Source of the DNA: Branchinecta lynchi
Taxonomy: Eukaryota > Arthropoda > Branchiopoda > Anostraca > Branchinectidae
DNA length: 64,000 nucleotides
NCBI GenBank assembly: GCA_023053575.1
Contig: JAKZAP010000015.1
Span: forward strand, 17,370,055-17,434,054
Direction of reading: 5' to 3'
The first letter of the stretch is position 1, and each line of letters starts with the position of its first letter. The notes beneath the pieces were generated by a model. That model was not told the DNA's origin, did not search any database, and saw nothing but the letters and a program-made list of their open reading frames with translations. Below are positions 1 to 11,944 of this stretch, one piece after another. The position numbers were made by a program, and so were the translations under genes.

Positions 1-654
1 ACACACAAATAAAAACAGAACGCAGATTGTTCTGTAACTTGTTGACTTTATGATACCAGGGAAGAAGATATCACCATTCACTCTATCTGCTCCCAGTTAT
101 AGACGCAGGTGGCACTACCCTAGAGGTGGTCAACGGGATTTTGTCCTGAAAAACATAATGGGAACATACAATATTAGTTGCGTTTTTCGGAGATACTATG
201 TAATTGTGTCTGATAAAACGGTCTGAAGTCCTTATTTGGAGTTACCTTGTCATCTGATACCAGGGTCTATAATTGTTTTGCTGGTGTCCTGTATCTTGCC
301 AGCGCTACCGTGGTATGTGCGATATTGAGATATCCCTGTGTCGACGATAGTAAATGATCGTGGGATCTAAAAAAGCTATCTGAAGAAGTTTGGTAATCGT
401 GATTTGAACGATTTTTATTCGGATGACAGCTATAAGCGTGAATTGACAACTGTCGTTTCTGCTAAGCAACCGTAGTATCAGATACCATGGTATCTGCAAG
501 ACGTAACTAGTATCCTCCGCCAGATGCTTTGTCCCAGCACAAACTATCGTTTTAGCTCTAAATTTAAAAATGCAGAGTTGAACCCAGACCTTCAATATCT
601 GAGCCTAAGTTCCAGTTTGAAATAAGATCCAAACCTAAATGAATTTTTTTTCCC

Positions 655-1310
655 TTTTCCGTCAAAATGGAGTTAATCACTGCAAAAATTGTTATCCCGT
701 CATGGAAAACCTCCCCACCACCTGTTACGCTTTTATTTAGTTTTCATCCGTTGCTCCCTAGAATACTGTTGTGCCGTTTGGCATTTCGGACTGACGCGGG
801 AGCAGTCGGGTCGTCTTGAGAGAATCCAGTACCGAGCCTTGCATGTAATTTCAAAATCCACCAAATTCCTATACCTAAGCCTCCTCGAAGGATTTAAACT
901 AGAGGCCCTATCCAGCCGCCGTCTTAAGTTGTCCCTTAAATTTTGTAAAACTTATCCTAGCGAACCCTATCCACCGAGATATCATCCCGCCAGAACATCA
1001 ACCTACACGAGTTCGTCCACAACGACCTGTGGCTGAGATGGTACCACGCCTTACAACAACAAGGGTTTCTCACTCGCGATACGAGCGTAGTTTCGTACCT
1101 TCGTTCGTCAAGTTTTTTAATGCCCATGACGAATTGTGAATATGACCATTGAATGTACGAAAGTTTGAGTTTTAACTATTATAGTTATGGTCAAATTGAC
1201 GATTGTGATTTATTGTGTAGGCTATAGGTCATTGACGACAATTCTGCTATTCGGCATGTCCGTAGAAAGTTTTTTGAAATAAAATTTAATTGAATTGAAA
1301 AATTGAATTG
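655..1310 (+). pseudogene. LINE fragment, C-terminal end of reverse transcriptase (CR1/Jockey-like)
   Basis: A 5'-truncated non-LTR retrotransposon. The frame at 689-1036 reads through the conserved post-catalytic region seen after the RT palm in CR1/Jockey/L2 elements: RCSLEYCCAVWHFGLT, then ERIQYRALHVI and the L-x-x-RR-x-K-L-x-L-x-F motif. Near 990-1036 the frame breaks. A second frame continues to a TGA at about 1138 and carries the usual tail pattern RSFVPSFVKFFN. A 3' UTR follows and ends at about 1310 in AATTGAATTG repeats, as expected for a LINE 3' end. The element is dead: no catalytic YADD is present and there is a frameshift. Family assignment rests on motif recognition only. Confidence 0.8.
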
Positions 1311-2009
1311 AACAATGTCTACGTCTCCATCTCCACCATGTATTTTAATTATGTATTGTATTAAAAAGGCTTTTCAATAAGGCATCTCTTTCTTCAAAAC
1401 AAGTGCCGTGACATGTTTATCGTTTTCTTTTTCAGATTTCCTTTGTATTGTACTGTAGATGAAGTAGGCGATTATGTTTGCGTGCTTTGTCACTCACTTA
1501 AGATTCATGTGGTTGCTTGTGAATGTGACTGATATGCTTTTGTTTAAAACTCGTCTACTCACTCTTTCTGTCACCAGAATTCGATCACGATTACGATACA
1601 GTTGTCCAGCAGAACGATTCGATTCAGTGTGATTCACCCCAAAAAAGTGATTTGATTCACGATTCAAGGAGAAATTGCCAATGATTCAAAAGGATTTGTG
1701 AATAATCATGATTCAACAACAACAAAAAACGAAGAAATGGAATATATCTTTATTCGTCAGTATTTAAAAAATAGAAAATATTCACGCATTCAACCTGCTG
1801 CTATTGCTGAAAACTAAATTTGAAAAGTTCTGCTCGGTCAGCTGTCCTTTACAGCGTCATGATCTTCCAAACTATAGAGAGATTGCTCCCTAACTGAAGA
1901 AAACGGATATTTCTACACCATCATTACGGGATCGCCAGAAAAAAGTTTAACATTACGAGGTATAGATTACTTAGATATTTTACTTAGATATTACTTAGAT
2001 ATTTTATGA

Positions 2010-2385
2010 TTCAACTTTGAGGCTAAATTACCGGCCTTTGATAGCCACTTCGAGCCATAAAATTGCAGGATTGTTGATCTGGCTTCTTCTTGTCTATATA
2101 ATCAAACTCTGCTAAAGAGCTTTCTTTTTTATGAAAGTTTGAAGGCTTCAAAGTTTGTAAAGAAAGTCTCTCGTCTTATTGGTCGACGATGACGCGGATT
2201 TGAAAAAATGTGTCATAATTGATCAATAGGACGAGACTCCGTCTTTGTTTACAAACTATGACGCCTTCAAACTGATCAGAAAGAACACTCATTTGCAAAG
2301 GTTATATTATTCCAACTTGCAATTTGCTGGCTCAAAGTGGCTATCAAAGGCCGGTAATTCAGTCTCAAAGTCGAATGTCCTATCC
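2010..2385. mobile_element. Small foldback (hairpin) element
   Basis: About 180 bp at 2010-2205 is repeated in inverted orientation at 2216-2385. For example, AATTACCGGCCTTTGATAGC on the left has its complement near 2336-2360, and the inner arms AAGTTTGTAAAGAAAG and CTTTGTTTACAAACTATG pair around a centre near 2210. The arms are imperfect but collinear, so the whole unit could fold as one long hairpin, as foldback MITEs do. No coding capacity; the ORF crossing the right arm (2245-2493) looks incidental. Confidence 0.6.
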
Positions 2386-2435
2386 TTCCTAATCTTACAT
2401 TTTTTCGTTACGATCACGTCCGTCTTCGTCGGGTA

Positions 2436-2593
2436 CACTGTAAAAAACAATCTTGCAGTATATGCTACTGGGATTAAGCTTATCTTTATTTAGGTAAGAT
2501 TACCCCTAATTCGGATTAATCTTATCCCAATAGAGATAAGATTTAATCCCAGTAGTAAATACTCCATCCTTTTCGGAGAAACTTTTTACAGTG
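2436..2593. mobile_element. TA-flanked MITE with CACTGTAAAAA ends
   Basis: A 158-bp element with inverted ends CACTGTAAAAAA and TTTTTACAGTG, flanked by TA on each side (2434-2435 and 2594-2595). The interior is itself nearly palindromic: GGATTAAGCTTATC faces GATAAGATTTAATCC. TA duplication suggests the Tc1/mariner group. Truncated relatives lie at about 27104-27252 and 45230-45350. The right TA is shared with the next element. Confidence 0.7.
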
Positions 2594-2595
2594 TA

Positions 2596-2872
2596 CACTG
2601 TCAGAAGTATCATAACAGATAACACAAGGATTCGGATGTTATTTTTTGTGTTCCGAAATGTCATGCATAATAAGCGTTATCATCAGGAAGAACTGAAAAA
2701 AAGCCAAAAAGTATCTGCTGAGTTTTCCGACATCGTGATGAAAGCTTCCTAACAAAGCTTGTTACGCATAACATTTTCAAACACAACAGATAACATCCGA
2801 AGTGTTTCTGTTACGCATTACTTCTTTAAACCGCGCATCCTCGTGTTATCTGTTATGAAACTTCTGACAGTA
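2596..2872. mobile_element. TA-flanked MITE with CACTGTCAGAAG ends
   Basis: Ends CACTGTCAGAAGTATCATAA and its inverted counterpart TTATGAAACTTCTGACAGTA, with TA at 2594-2595 and 2873-2874. It is 277 bp. The subterminal words GATAACACAAGGAT and ATCCTCGTGTTATC are also inverted. Related copies: 44128-44512, about 58980-59340 (disrupted) and about 62767-62950. Non-coding; Tc1/mariner-type by duplication size only. Confidence 0.75.
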
Positions 2873-3009
2873 TATGGTGCAATCTCTCTTTATGCTGAAG
2901 AAACTTTCCACGGAAGCGTAAGTCCCTGGGATTGATTACTTTTACGCAAGTTCTGACAAAAAGAGGTATTCAGTCTTGTTGTCTCGCCAATAAGAAAGAG
3001 GGTTGACAT

Positions 3010-3174
3010 CAAGGCCGTATCCAGGGGGGGGGGGTAGGGAGTTGAAACACCTCCCCTCCTCCGAAAAACACTCAATTTTAGAGGCTTTTTCCTCTCATCT
3101 GTCTTTTTTGCACTTTTTTGTGCGACGCGCAGGCCCCCCCCCCCCCCCGAAATAAATTCCTGGATACGTGCCTG
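3010..3174. mobile_element. G-tract hAT MITE, copy 1
   Basis: 165 bp with ends CAAGGCCGTATCCAGG and CCTGGATACGTGCCTG, flanked by a perfect 8-bp duplication GTTGACAT (3002-3009 and 3175-3182), as hAT transposases make. The interior has a run of G just inside the left end and a run of C just inside the right end, with a short A/T-rich middle related to TTTTTTGTCCGAC. A reading frame through it gives glycine/proline-rich peptides that should not be annotated as proteins. Confidence 0.85.
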
Positions 3175-4489
3175 GTTGACATCCTCGCCGCAGGGAAGCT
3201 CAGAAGTAACCAGTTACTTCATCGGAGCTATAAATCCTCCAAAATATTTATGAATTAAATGGTGGATGAGGTTTGATGTCGAACTGATGTGATTATCGCA
3301 GAGTCACTCCACACTTCGACCAAGAATGCTTCGACGAAACGTTTTCACACTTCTTCAGAGAAACTGAATGTCAGGTGATATAAAATACTTGTACACTTTT
3401 GGCATGTCAACAGACTATGAGTTGTCAGCAGAATGACCTAAATGACCAAAGATTTATTCCTCTCTGTTTCCTCAAGAGGATTAAAAAGATTAGACATTAC
3501 TGGCCAGTAATTGCAGAACCGGTGTTGCAAAGATTAGCTGTACATACCCATAGGGAACCAGATTTTGATCATTTTAAGGACGATTCATTGCAATTTATTC
3601 AGTTTTCTTAGGCTGAATCACACTGTCCATTCGACGGGCAAAAAAAAGTGATTAAAGATTCACTCAAAGATTCAGCAGGGTTACGTTTCGATTCACGATT
3701 ATTCATAAAAACAAAATTGAACCGCGATTCAGTGAATAACGACTATTCATGCACAACCCTCATCCCAACAATCAAATATTGTAGATTTCCGGTTTTAGCC
3801 AAACCCCTTTAATATTTGCTATTTACCGATAACTCAGACCAACTTTGTTGGGATCAACCGCTCGAATATGTGCAAAAAAAACGTTACCGTTTGGTGTTTT
3901 TTGACAACTTACGGCCAAACAACTAATCGATATGAAAACCAAGATCAGATATGGTTTCAGCATTTTCAATTTTTATTTTGGATTCAACATCTCTCCTTAC
4001 CAAGCATCGAACATCTAACCAACTTGAGATTCAGCTTTTACTTTTCACAAATTTTCCTTTTTTGCCGGATCCCGGGTGAACCATTTGTCCGGTGAAAAAT
4101 GAATTTGGAACTTGCCTGTACTTTGATCCAAAGGTTCACCAAGTTTGTACAAAATATCTCAATCCCTTAAAGAGGTATCGTGCTAAAAGACAGACGGACG
4201 GACAGCTAACAAACCACACGATTCGGGTGTAATTAGGTCTTGATTTCCCAGTGAACAATTTTCGAAGCTTATTTTTTGCAATCCCGAAGACAGAATAAGG
4301 ACTCCGTATTTAATGAAATTAAGAAAAAAGCTCAAAGAATCCTACTTATGCAAATAGCCCAAAAGTAGGGTTATTTGATTATAGTAGCATATATTGATTT
4401 AATTTACAGCTGCCAGTCAGCCTTGAATTTCCTGACTGATCGTTCGGCCCAATCCCATCATTCGAAGCGAAACATTAGCATGCTTTTAA

Positions 4490-4923
4490 AATAAGATTTT
4501 TTTAAGATTTTATTTGCGCTAAAAGCCAACGGCCATGGCAAATACGTATATAACAAAAAAACAACACCACACACAAAAAATATTAAACTCCTATAGGCAC
4601 CTATCCCTATGGGCTAAGGCTACCCTGAGGAACCTCACCAGCTGTTTTATATTTCCAAAACAGTTATTCCCTATTACACCACACATCCATTCTTCATCCA
4701 TTCCCTTTCCGTTCACACCAAAAATTTCTAACCTAAGTTCACTCAAACTTTCGCATTCACACAATAAATGCTTTAAATTCTCGTCCATGCTGCCACACAT
4801 CGGACATGAGTAAGGACCGGACCGACCCTTTGCCCTCCCAATATACCGTCTTCTTCTTACCACTTCTTTATCAAGAACGTTTTTCTGTCCTGAAACATTC
4901 AAGACGGTAGTAGTGTTCAACAA
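4490..4923 (-). pseudogene. LINE 3' end with C-terminal zinc-knuckle-like motif
   Basis: The minus frame (110 aa) contains SCPMCGSMDENLKHLLCECE, a Cys-x2-Cys ... His-x3-Cys pattern seen at the C terminus of several non-LTR retrotransposon ORF2 proteins. Downstream on the minus strand the element runs through TGGCTTTTAGCGCAAATAAA to a TCTTA-rich tail at about 4490. A related copy with the same Cys/His core is at 22290-22672 on the plus strand, and further tails are at 7350-7500 and 51290-51610. Truncated at its 5' end. Confidence 0.75.
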
Positions 4924-5599
4924 CTACCGTGGTCAGCTGTTACCATGTGTTCACGCCTACCAAAACAGAACCCGTTAGTGCAGGTAGCTCTTGCAGGTAG
5001 TTTCCGATCCGAGCTTTAAATGCGAAGGGGACGTTGACCGACACCAAGGAAATCTTACGTAACTAAAAGCATTAGTTGGTTTAGAGGGGTAAAATTTTTC
5101 AGACTTGATGTTTGACGGAGTTTTGACCACCAACCGCAAAGTACACTGTATAGAGAACTGGAGGAGGGGCTTGTGATAGTTAGAATGATACATCAGAAAG
5201 TCTTTAAAGGACCCCTCGTACTATTTACAATTTACAGTATTTTAGAAGATTGAACACTTGAGAATTATGCCATGCTTTCAACAGGTAACCCACGGTTTTT
5301 GTTGTTTTGAGCCTTTTAGCAAAAACAGGGAAACAATTTACGTAACCGTTTTTTTTTTGGAAAAACTTTCTTGCAGACAACCGTCGACAGCGTAGTATTA
5401 GCAAAACACGGCTAGTGAGAGAATGAGCGTGGTTTGTTAGAGGGGATAGAATGTACCGTACGAAATTGGGGTCTTGGTTTATAAATATATGGAGTGATCA
5501 AGGAAGTAGGTTGCGTTAGTATTGTAGGTAAGACAGGTTCTTTAAGATAGTTTCTTTGTACGGTCTATTTGTCACTTAAACTTTGAATAGTTTTCGGTT

Positions 5600-5870
5600 T
5601 AATGTTTCATATTTGTTCAAGTTGGACAGTATTTTTTTTTAACACTAAAATAATTCGGTACACACAAAAACAAGTCAACAAGCTTGAAGATGTAAGCTCA
5701 TTCTTCGTATTAGCTAGGATTGAATCGGAAATGGCGTTGGTGGTGGTTAACAACCGACCTCGCATTCATATCTTGAACCTGAAACTATCTGCGTTACCCG
5801 CACTGATGGGTTATGTTCTGGTAGACGATGATTAGAAGGTAGCACTCGACCTACTGAAATATTTGACCCT
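5600..5870. repeat. Left member of a duplicated block around the hAT element
   Basis: This segment recurs, diverged, at about 7500-7760. Shared landmarks are ACACTAAAATAATTCGGTA versus ACCCTAAAATAAATCGGTAA, AGCTTGAAG and TTGAACCTGAAACT, followed by ATGGGTT. A tandem duplication with the 1.34 kb hAT-like element between the two members is the simplest reading. The short ORF at 5602-5835 lies in it but is not conserved in the second copy. Confidence 0.5.
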
Positions 5871-5943
5871 ACCCTCTGACCCAACTATTCCTTTTGGTGA
5901 CGTGAGATTTCCTTGGTAGCTGTGGACATAAAGTAGCGGTGGG

Positions 5944-7281
5944 CATGAGCGTCGCAAGGGGGGGGTGCAGCACCCCCCCCACCTTTTTGAGATTCGGTGA
6001 AAATTTGGGCCGGAGGCCCAAAATTTTACTAAAATTGTTCGGTATTTTTCCGATTTACGGGTATTCGGTAGTTATACAGAATCCTAAACAGACTATCTGT
6101 ACAAATCTCTTCGGTATAATGATCGGGATTCGGTATAATTGCCCGTATAATCGGTAGTTATCACGAATTTGGTGAGAGAATTTACTGAAATCATTTCGTA
6201 ATTTTTCGATGCCGGAACTATTCGGTATATTTATGGAGATTCCGTAGTTACACAGACACCCGAATAAGGTATTGGTTCGAAATTATTCGGTATCATGATT
6301 CGGATTCGGTAATCTATATGATTTCCAGGATTAGAAAATTAACCACGAATCCTGACTTTGTTCCAGTTTCGACGAATGTATACCGAATATGAGTATTGTT
6401 CGGTAGTCTTTCGATACCAAAACAATTCGGTATAGTAACCTGGATACGGTAGTTATACAGAATCCCGATAGCGCTATCGGTCTAAACTTATTCGGTATAA
6501 TAACTGGGATTCGGTAACTTATTCGTTGTAGTTGCCAGGATTTGGAAGTTTCCACGAACATCGAAACTCAGAAGAGGTCGAGTGAAGCACTGGTCGCAGA
6601 CAAAAGGGATGATCTGTGATATCATCGATAGTTCTTTCTTTTATTTGGATCCCAAAAAGAATATCCAGTCACATATATTTAGAAAGTTTCTCCTGCAGCA
6701 CTTTTCGTAATATTCTCTATTTTGTGAAAGGGCGCGTCATTTGACGGGGGTTTTAAGCCAGTTTTAGAATTGAGGTGTCGAAACATTGAAAGCTAGAATT
6801 TGGATCGAAATTACATTTGGCAGAAAAAAGCAAACAAAAATTTCGCCTGCGGCGCTCACTTTAGGTGATCATAGATAGTATATTGACTACACCACAGTTG
6901 CTGCTGCTGCCCGAGTGTCGCTCCATCCGTTTTCTGGAACTTCTTAGAGTCTCGGTCTTTCATCAACGGTAAATGATCGAATCGAAATCAAGCGGCGCTC
7001 GATTTAATTTTATGTTGGCTATAATAGATAGTAGCTGTTACTGCAATCACGCCCGGAATATATTCTCCACGTGGGCTTCGCCAAAACGCCGCCTAATAGT
7101 TGGCGTATCGTCGTTCATACTGCCTTTTATTGTTACGTATTGTTACTCTTCCTACGTAATCATTTCTGTTCCATAATTTAAAGCTCGAATTCTTAGTTCT
7201 AGGATTCGTAAAATTTTTGAAAGATCCGGTAAAATTTTGGTTCTGCACCCCCCTACCGAAAATGCACTTGCAACGCCCCTG
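5944..7281. mobile_element. Non-autonomous hAT element, CAGGGGCGT family, long copy
   Basis: The right end CTTGCAACGCCCCTG mirrors the left end CATGAGCGTCGCAAG, and both are followed inward by G- or C-runs. Flanking 8-bp sequences GCGGTGGG (5936-5943) and GTGGTGGG (7282-7289) match at 7 of 8 positions, the size expected for hAT. The interior, 6020-6560, is built from degenerate repeats of TTCGGTATAAT/ATTCGGTAG. No transposase ORF is present. Shorter copies sit in both arms of the large palindrome (34172-34703 and 42296-42815). Confidence 0.75.
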
Positions 7282-7349
7282 GTGGTGGGCCTCGTACTTC
7301 GGTGAAGTCCGAGGTTCTCTCGTAAATCAGCATCTGATGATGATGTGAT

Positions 7350-7500
7350 ATAGTCTTATTCACATTTAAAGACCAACTGACATATAAAGCAGAACAGGTA
7401 AATATGAATAAAGGAAGAAAATAAAAGATCACGCTAAACACCACTCAAACAACTTTCCCTGCGTAGTCTGGACAATCCAAGGAACCTCACCATGTTTTCA
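7350..7500 (-). pseudogene. LINE 3' fragment
   Basis: On the minus strand the stretch around 7441-7490 matches the element at 51290-51610: CACTCAAACAACTTTCCCTG here and CACTCAAACAGTTTACCCGT there, each followed by the same AGGAACCTC word. It is a truncated piece of the same LINE family with a heavily diverged 3' UTR. Confidence 0.5.
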
Positions 7501-7760
7501 CACTCACACAAAAGTTGTAGGTCTTTTATATTTACCCTAAAATAAATCGGTAATAGTCAATAAGTTTGAAGCTTTCAGCTCTGTCATCATGTTAGCTGAT
7601 ACTGAATCAGGAATAGTGTTGGTGGCGCTTAACAACATCAGTGCATTTAAAGTCTTGAACCTGAAACTTCCTGTACTAGCTAAATGCGCTACCTCCACTA
7701 ATGGGTTCTGTTGTTAGGCGGTGAACTTATGGTAGCGATCGACCTTCCAAGATATCTCTG
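7500..7760. repeat. Right member of a duplicated block
   Basis: Diverged second copy of 5600-5870, carrying the same ordered words (AAATAAATCGGTAA, AAGTTTGAAG, TTGAACCTGAAACTTCC, ATGGGTTCTGTT). It does not preserve an open frame in common with the first copy, which argues against a coding unit. Confidence 0.45.
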
Positions 7761-8049
7761 CAAAATTTTCACCATCCAGTCCCTCTCGTCAAGTCCCCCT
7801 TTATAAATTTCCTCCTTTAACCCCCCCTACACACATACTCACTTCTTCCCACCCACAACTAAATGAATAACACGCTCATCTCCATTTCCGTCAAAGCACG
7901 TTCCTCCCCAACACTACCCAAGTACTTTTTTCCGAAATGCCAAGATAACAAACAAGTTGGGTCATCTGCCCTCAGATCTATAATTATGCAATTAGGTATT
8001 CATTTAAAGGCGTTGTATCATAAGCATTCTAGCACTTGCAACGTCTAGA

Positions 8050-9400
8050 CCCCCCCCCCCACCCCACCCAAGCAGCAAGATGAAGTCACGACTCGATCCG
8101 ACCGCCGGGTCATTTAGCGGCACGGGTCGGAAGTGCCCGGCATGTGGAGGCTGGGATCATAGTTTGACTATGGCTCTAACAAAATGTTTTCACTTTATCA
8201 GGCATATGGAAAATGTGTAGAAAAATAAAATTGATTATTTGCATTATCTATTTCTTTAAGTATTTTGTTTTCGTTCTTTTCTTGTTAATTTCCGTAAGTC
8301 CAAAGAAGGAAGGATGGAAATTAAATCACAATAAACAAACGCCGTAAATTGTACTAAATTCGTTTTAGTGATTTCTTGAAGATTCTGAAACTGAGCTACA
8401 TAACGTTCAGCTTCCGAGGCCAAAAATGTCAATCTGGCAGATGATTTCTAATTTTGACATATCTAAACGTCCACATGGTGAGGTACGTAGTTGTTTTAAT
8501 CATCTTACACGCCACTCGATCTTCTCGAAGGTTTTAATAAATCTTTTGACCTCTGCCGGGAGATCAATGAATAGCTAATGAGCAATGGCGACCTTGCTTT
8601 CAAGAGTGAATTGTGTTCAAGTAATTTGTGGATAACGTTGGCTACCCTGAGGATTTTGAAGAAAACGAAGGTAACAGTGTGTTTGTAAAAATCCGACCCG
8701 TCCAAAAATGATGGTGTCTCCCACCTTCTCGTCCCGCATGAAGCAAAGTTTATTTATCGCTGGACAAGTTTGACAGAAACCCATTCGTCAGGACAGGGAC
8801 AATCATGGGAAAAAAGCAGCAAGTTGAACAAGATTTTCTCTTCAGGTTTATAGCATGGTTGTTTCTAATTTGCCCTAGTTGGCACTCGATATGGGTGTTC
8901 AGGTCAATGTTAAAATGAAAGCTAAAATCCCGGATGTAAGGCAGGACGAAGCCGACAACTCTGGCATGAATCGAAGTTGAGAATGATCACAGTCCAGACT
9001 ATGATGCATTAGTGCTCAAGGTCTAGGTCTCTCTCGTCTAGGTCAGATCAGGGCTTTTTCAAGGCTGACGAAATCGAGGAAAGGCAGGGTTCCTATTCTT
9101 CTGGCTTACCACTTCTCCTTCAGTAGAACGGGAGCCCTGTTCTGTTTCTAAAGTCTGTTATAGTTCTTTGAAGATCTATCTTCACTGATAGTAGAGGTTG
9201 TACTATTTTTGATAATAAAAGTGATCAAACTTAAAACTTGAACATTTACATTTGGGGAAGAGGAAGCATCTGTCCTCCCCACTAAACTCGGAGACGGTAG
9301 TCCTTTACACAGTCAGATGATATGTCAACTCATTAGCTGTCTTTTTTTTATTTGTATTCCAAATTCTCGATTCTCGTACCAATTACTGTTTTTGCTATTC
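8050..9400. other. Stretch without recognised genes
   Basis: Begins with a C-rich simple tract at 8050-8068, followed by a GC-richer block to about 8160 (GGCACGGGTCGGAAGTGC). The rest is AT-rich single-copy-looking sequence with only short incidental ORFs (such as 8505-8705 on the minus strand). I see no splice-bounded exon or repeat in it. Confidence 0.4.
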
Positions 9401-9539
9401 TCGATTTCCAGTTCTCGCTATTGAAAAAAAATGTATTCAGCCACCTGCATAATGTGCACTGAATATTGGCCCTTTGATGACCAATCAGCAAAGAGACGGG
9501 GAACGGGAATCGAGAATTCACCATCGAAGCAACTTATCA

Positions 9540-9740
9540 ATACTCTTGATGACTATCTCTCCTTGCCGATGCAAGATCTTCGGCCTCTCCGGGTAGCTAG
9601 CGGAAGAAAAGCAGAAGTGGTGTCAAAGCTGCTCCCAAAGATCGCAGTGATTGATTAACACAGGATTTGAGTTGTTGAGTTGAGTCGTACGGACACGCTT
9701 ACTCCTTCTTCCTTAGTCATATAGAATATTCTACCGAATT
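9540..9740. repeat. Dispersed ~200-bp repeat R1
   Basis: From CTTGATGACTATCTCTCC to about 9740. Close copies lie at 16439-16660 and inside both palindrome arms (about 36062-36245 plus, 40745-40930 inverted). Shared words include ACTCCTTCTTCCT and GGATTTGAGTTGTTGAGTT. No shared reading frame is kept, so it is probably non-coding transposon interior. Confidence 0.6.
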
Positions 9741-9934
9741 GCGAAACCTCGTTCTCGATTCTGACAAGAAATTCAACAAAAGGAGAATCGGCTTCATCTC
9801 AATGGTAAGCGCAAGTAAGCACGAATACCGCCCCGAGTTGTTTCTGTCGGTTTTCGAAGGAATGACGAAATCCACCATCATGATACTCGTCATGCATCAG
9901 AACTAGTTACAGAAACGAGACGTCTCACGTCATC

Positions 9935-10045
9935 TGGGTTTTCAATCAAACTTACCGGACCGAGAATATGGAACTATCTGCCAAATACCTTGAAAAATGC
10001 TAATAGTATACCAGAGTTTAAAAGTAAGATTAAAAGTTAGGAGGT
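9935..10045 (+). pseudogene. LINE C-terminal fragment
   Basis: The plus frame reads FSIKLTGPRIWNYLPN and, after a short spacer, SIPEFKSKIKS. This is the typical C-terminal signature of CR1/L2/RTE-like proteins, where an aromatic residue and N-x-LP are followed by F-K-x-K-[IL]. A related piece is at 56735-56880. Immediately downstream the sequence turns into the ~135-bp array family. Confidence 0.65.
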
Positions 10046-10049
10046 TACC

Positions 10050-10445
10050 ACCTTTTAGTGGTAGGAGGCATGCTAAATCCATTCTAAATTTTATTTTCTT
10101 GCCGGGCTTATACTCCACCCGGAATCTGGCCGCAACCGGAAATTTGACAGATGTAAAGTTTTTGTTAAGTCGATTAGAGATTCGACATGGAGATAATGAG
10201 TAATTTCTGAATCTATTTTTGAACTTCATTTCCTACCTGAAAACTTATTCATCCGGAAACTGGCCAAAAACTGGAAATATTGTCCGTTAGCGATTCAACG
10301 GTAGGGGCAAGGAGACATTTTTGAATCCATTTTTGAACTTCATTGTTATTTCTTTGGAAGACGAGCAGTCTAATCGGAGTCCGGCCAAAGCCTGAAACCT
10401 GGTAGAAGTAATTTTCGTTTCTGAAGTCCATAGTAGATTCCATAC
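10050..10445. repeat. Family A tandem array, partial (period ~135 bp)
   Basis: About three diverged units with the ordered words GGCATGCTAAATCC, CACCCGGAATCTGGCC, AACCGGAAAT and GTCGATTAGAGATTCG. The same unit builds the arrays at 26290-26900, 39290-40060, 53980-54540 and 54890-55470. The two facing short ORFs in this stretch are by-products of the repeat. Confidence 0.65.
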
Positions 10446-10659
10446 AGGATTTGAACTATACGAACAAGGGGTTCATCTCGAATCCGTCAAACCCCAACAT
10501 TTATAAGTCACCTACAGCTTTCAATATGATTCAGATGTCGTATAGGGGCTTGATATAAGGGCAAAATTGCATAACCATACCTGTACTTATTTTATGATTT
10601 GATGAGTCGTTTATAGCCCCAATGTGCGGAAAACTAGCATATTAATCTTTGTGTATATT

Positions 10660-10930
10660 TTTGGCAGTTCTCTCTGCCAGTGCCAGGTCGGATTAAGTAT
10701 AATATGTCCATCTATCTTCTTAGTATTACGCCCCCCACAGTGCCCGAATCCGGTCCGGTTTTGTCACTGATGTACCTACCTAGTTCTTGTGCTTGTTCTT
10801 CCCACCAAGTTTCTTCCCGGTCGCTTCTTCTGCTTGTTCTTCCCACCAAGGTTTTTCCCGGTCACTCCACTCTAAGCGCGTCATGAGCCTTCCCTAAAAA
10901 GAAAATGTGGTCCGGTTCCGTGGTCCTGAA
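10660..10930. repeat. Family B C-rich array, partial
   Basis: Contains CCCACAGTGCCCGAATCCGG and two copies of CTTGTTCTTCCCACCAAG, about 55 bp apart, followed by CACTCCACTCTAAGCG. These are the unit words of the larger arrays at 14340-15340, 20030-20988 and 46553-47208. The edges are uncertain. Confidence 0.55.
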
Positions 10931-11279
10931 CGGTAAATCGCACGATCAGAAATGGATGTTAACCGTAGATTTTTGAAAGATCAAAATCCTCGGATAAAAT
11001 GGTATAGAATAATTAGATAAAGAAAATAATATCTTGTTTTCGACTAGCATAGACATTCAGGTAAACCTTTTTTATTTTTAATTTTTTCTTTAGTCATATG
11101 TCTGTTGTCGTAAATTCTCGTGTTGTCATTAAATTTTAGTGTTCATGTGTGATTGTTGTTCGTTTGTTTTTTCTTTACAATAGTTTAGGCTAGAATTGTA
11201 TTAATAATTTTTAAAATCCCATCAGAATTAGTGAAGCGTCGTTTTTTATGCCACAGGCATGTCTGATGCTTTTAAGAAA

Positions 11280-11335
11280 CACCAGGTTTATTTATTTTTG
11301 CCATTAAAATTGTACCTTACCTTACCTTAGGTCTT
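11280..11335 (+). mobile_element. LINE 3' tail
   Basis: GTTTATTTATTTTTGCCATT is followed by AAATTGTACCTTACCTTACC. Short 5-bp repeats ending a T/A-rich UTR are the 3' signature of CR1/L2-like LINEs, seen again at 1300, 22665, 50660 and 57100. No coding sequence is attached. Confidence 0.45.
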
Positions 11336-11944
11336 AATCTGACCTGGGTACAAATAACATGTTTACGGGAACTGAGGAAGACAGAAAATCAATTTGACCC
11401 GATTGCCGATGTCTGGACGCAGAAGTACAATAAATAGTCACTTTTAAGATCCCATCGAAACCTTCGCTCTTGTTCTTTTGTTGCCTTGGCCAACAGATGT
11501 TTTTGTAAGGTCTGTTCTATTAGATTACAATGCAAGTCTCATTTCTTAAACCTTCAGTCACTTCAAGAAAAGAGATGTGCTGTACACATCAGCTTTGGAG
11601 GATCCATTTTGAATCGATAAATTTTACAGATTTTTTCATGATTGATGAAAAGTGACCGAGAGTTTGATTAGAGAGAACTAAATAGAATAAAAAGCAGCAA
11701 CTCTTTCTGGCAAAAGGTATTTAGAGTTATTTCAACCTTATTCTCCTAACAACTCCAATTTTGAAGCTGTGAAGAACATGTGATTAACGAAATACTTAGC
11801 GAGTATAAATGTTATGAACAAGACAAGAGCTACTTTTCATTTGTTTTGTATGAACAAAATATTTGATAACCTATCACAAGACAAAGGAGACAAAGATGGA
11901 GCATTGAAAAAAGAAAAGAAAACAAGACAACATGCCGTGACAAG

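Larger units (their letters stand above)
1570..3770. mobile_element. Possible composite element bounded by GATTCA-rich ends
   Basis: Two blocks dense in GATTCA/TGAATC words, about 1575-1710 and 3605-3765, face each other across 2 kb that contains three other MITEs. Subterminal short repeats of this kind are typical of hAT-like elements, and the right edge reads AGGGTTGTGCATGAATAGTC inward on the minus strand. I could not define matching terminal inverted repeats or a target duplication, so the boundaries are approximate and this may be two unrelated repeats. Confidence 0.3.
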
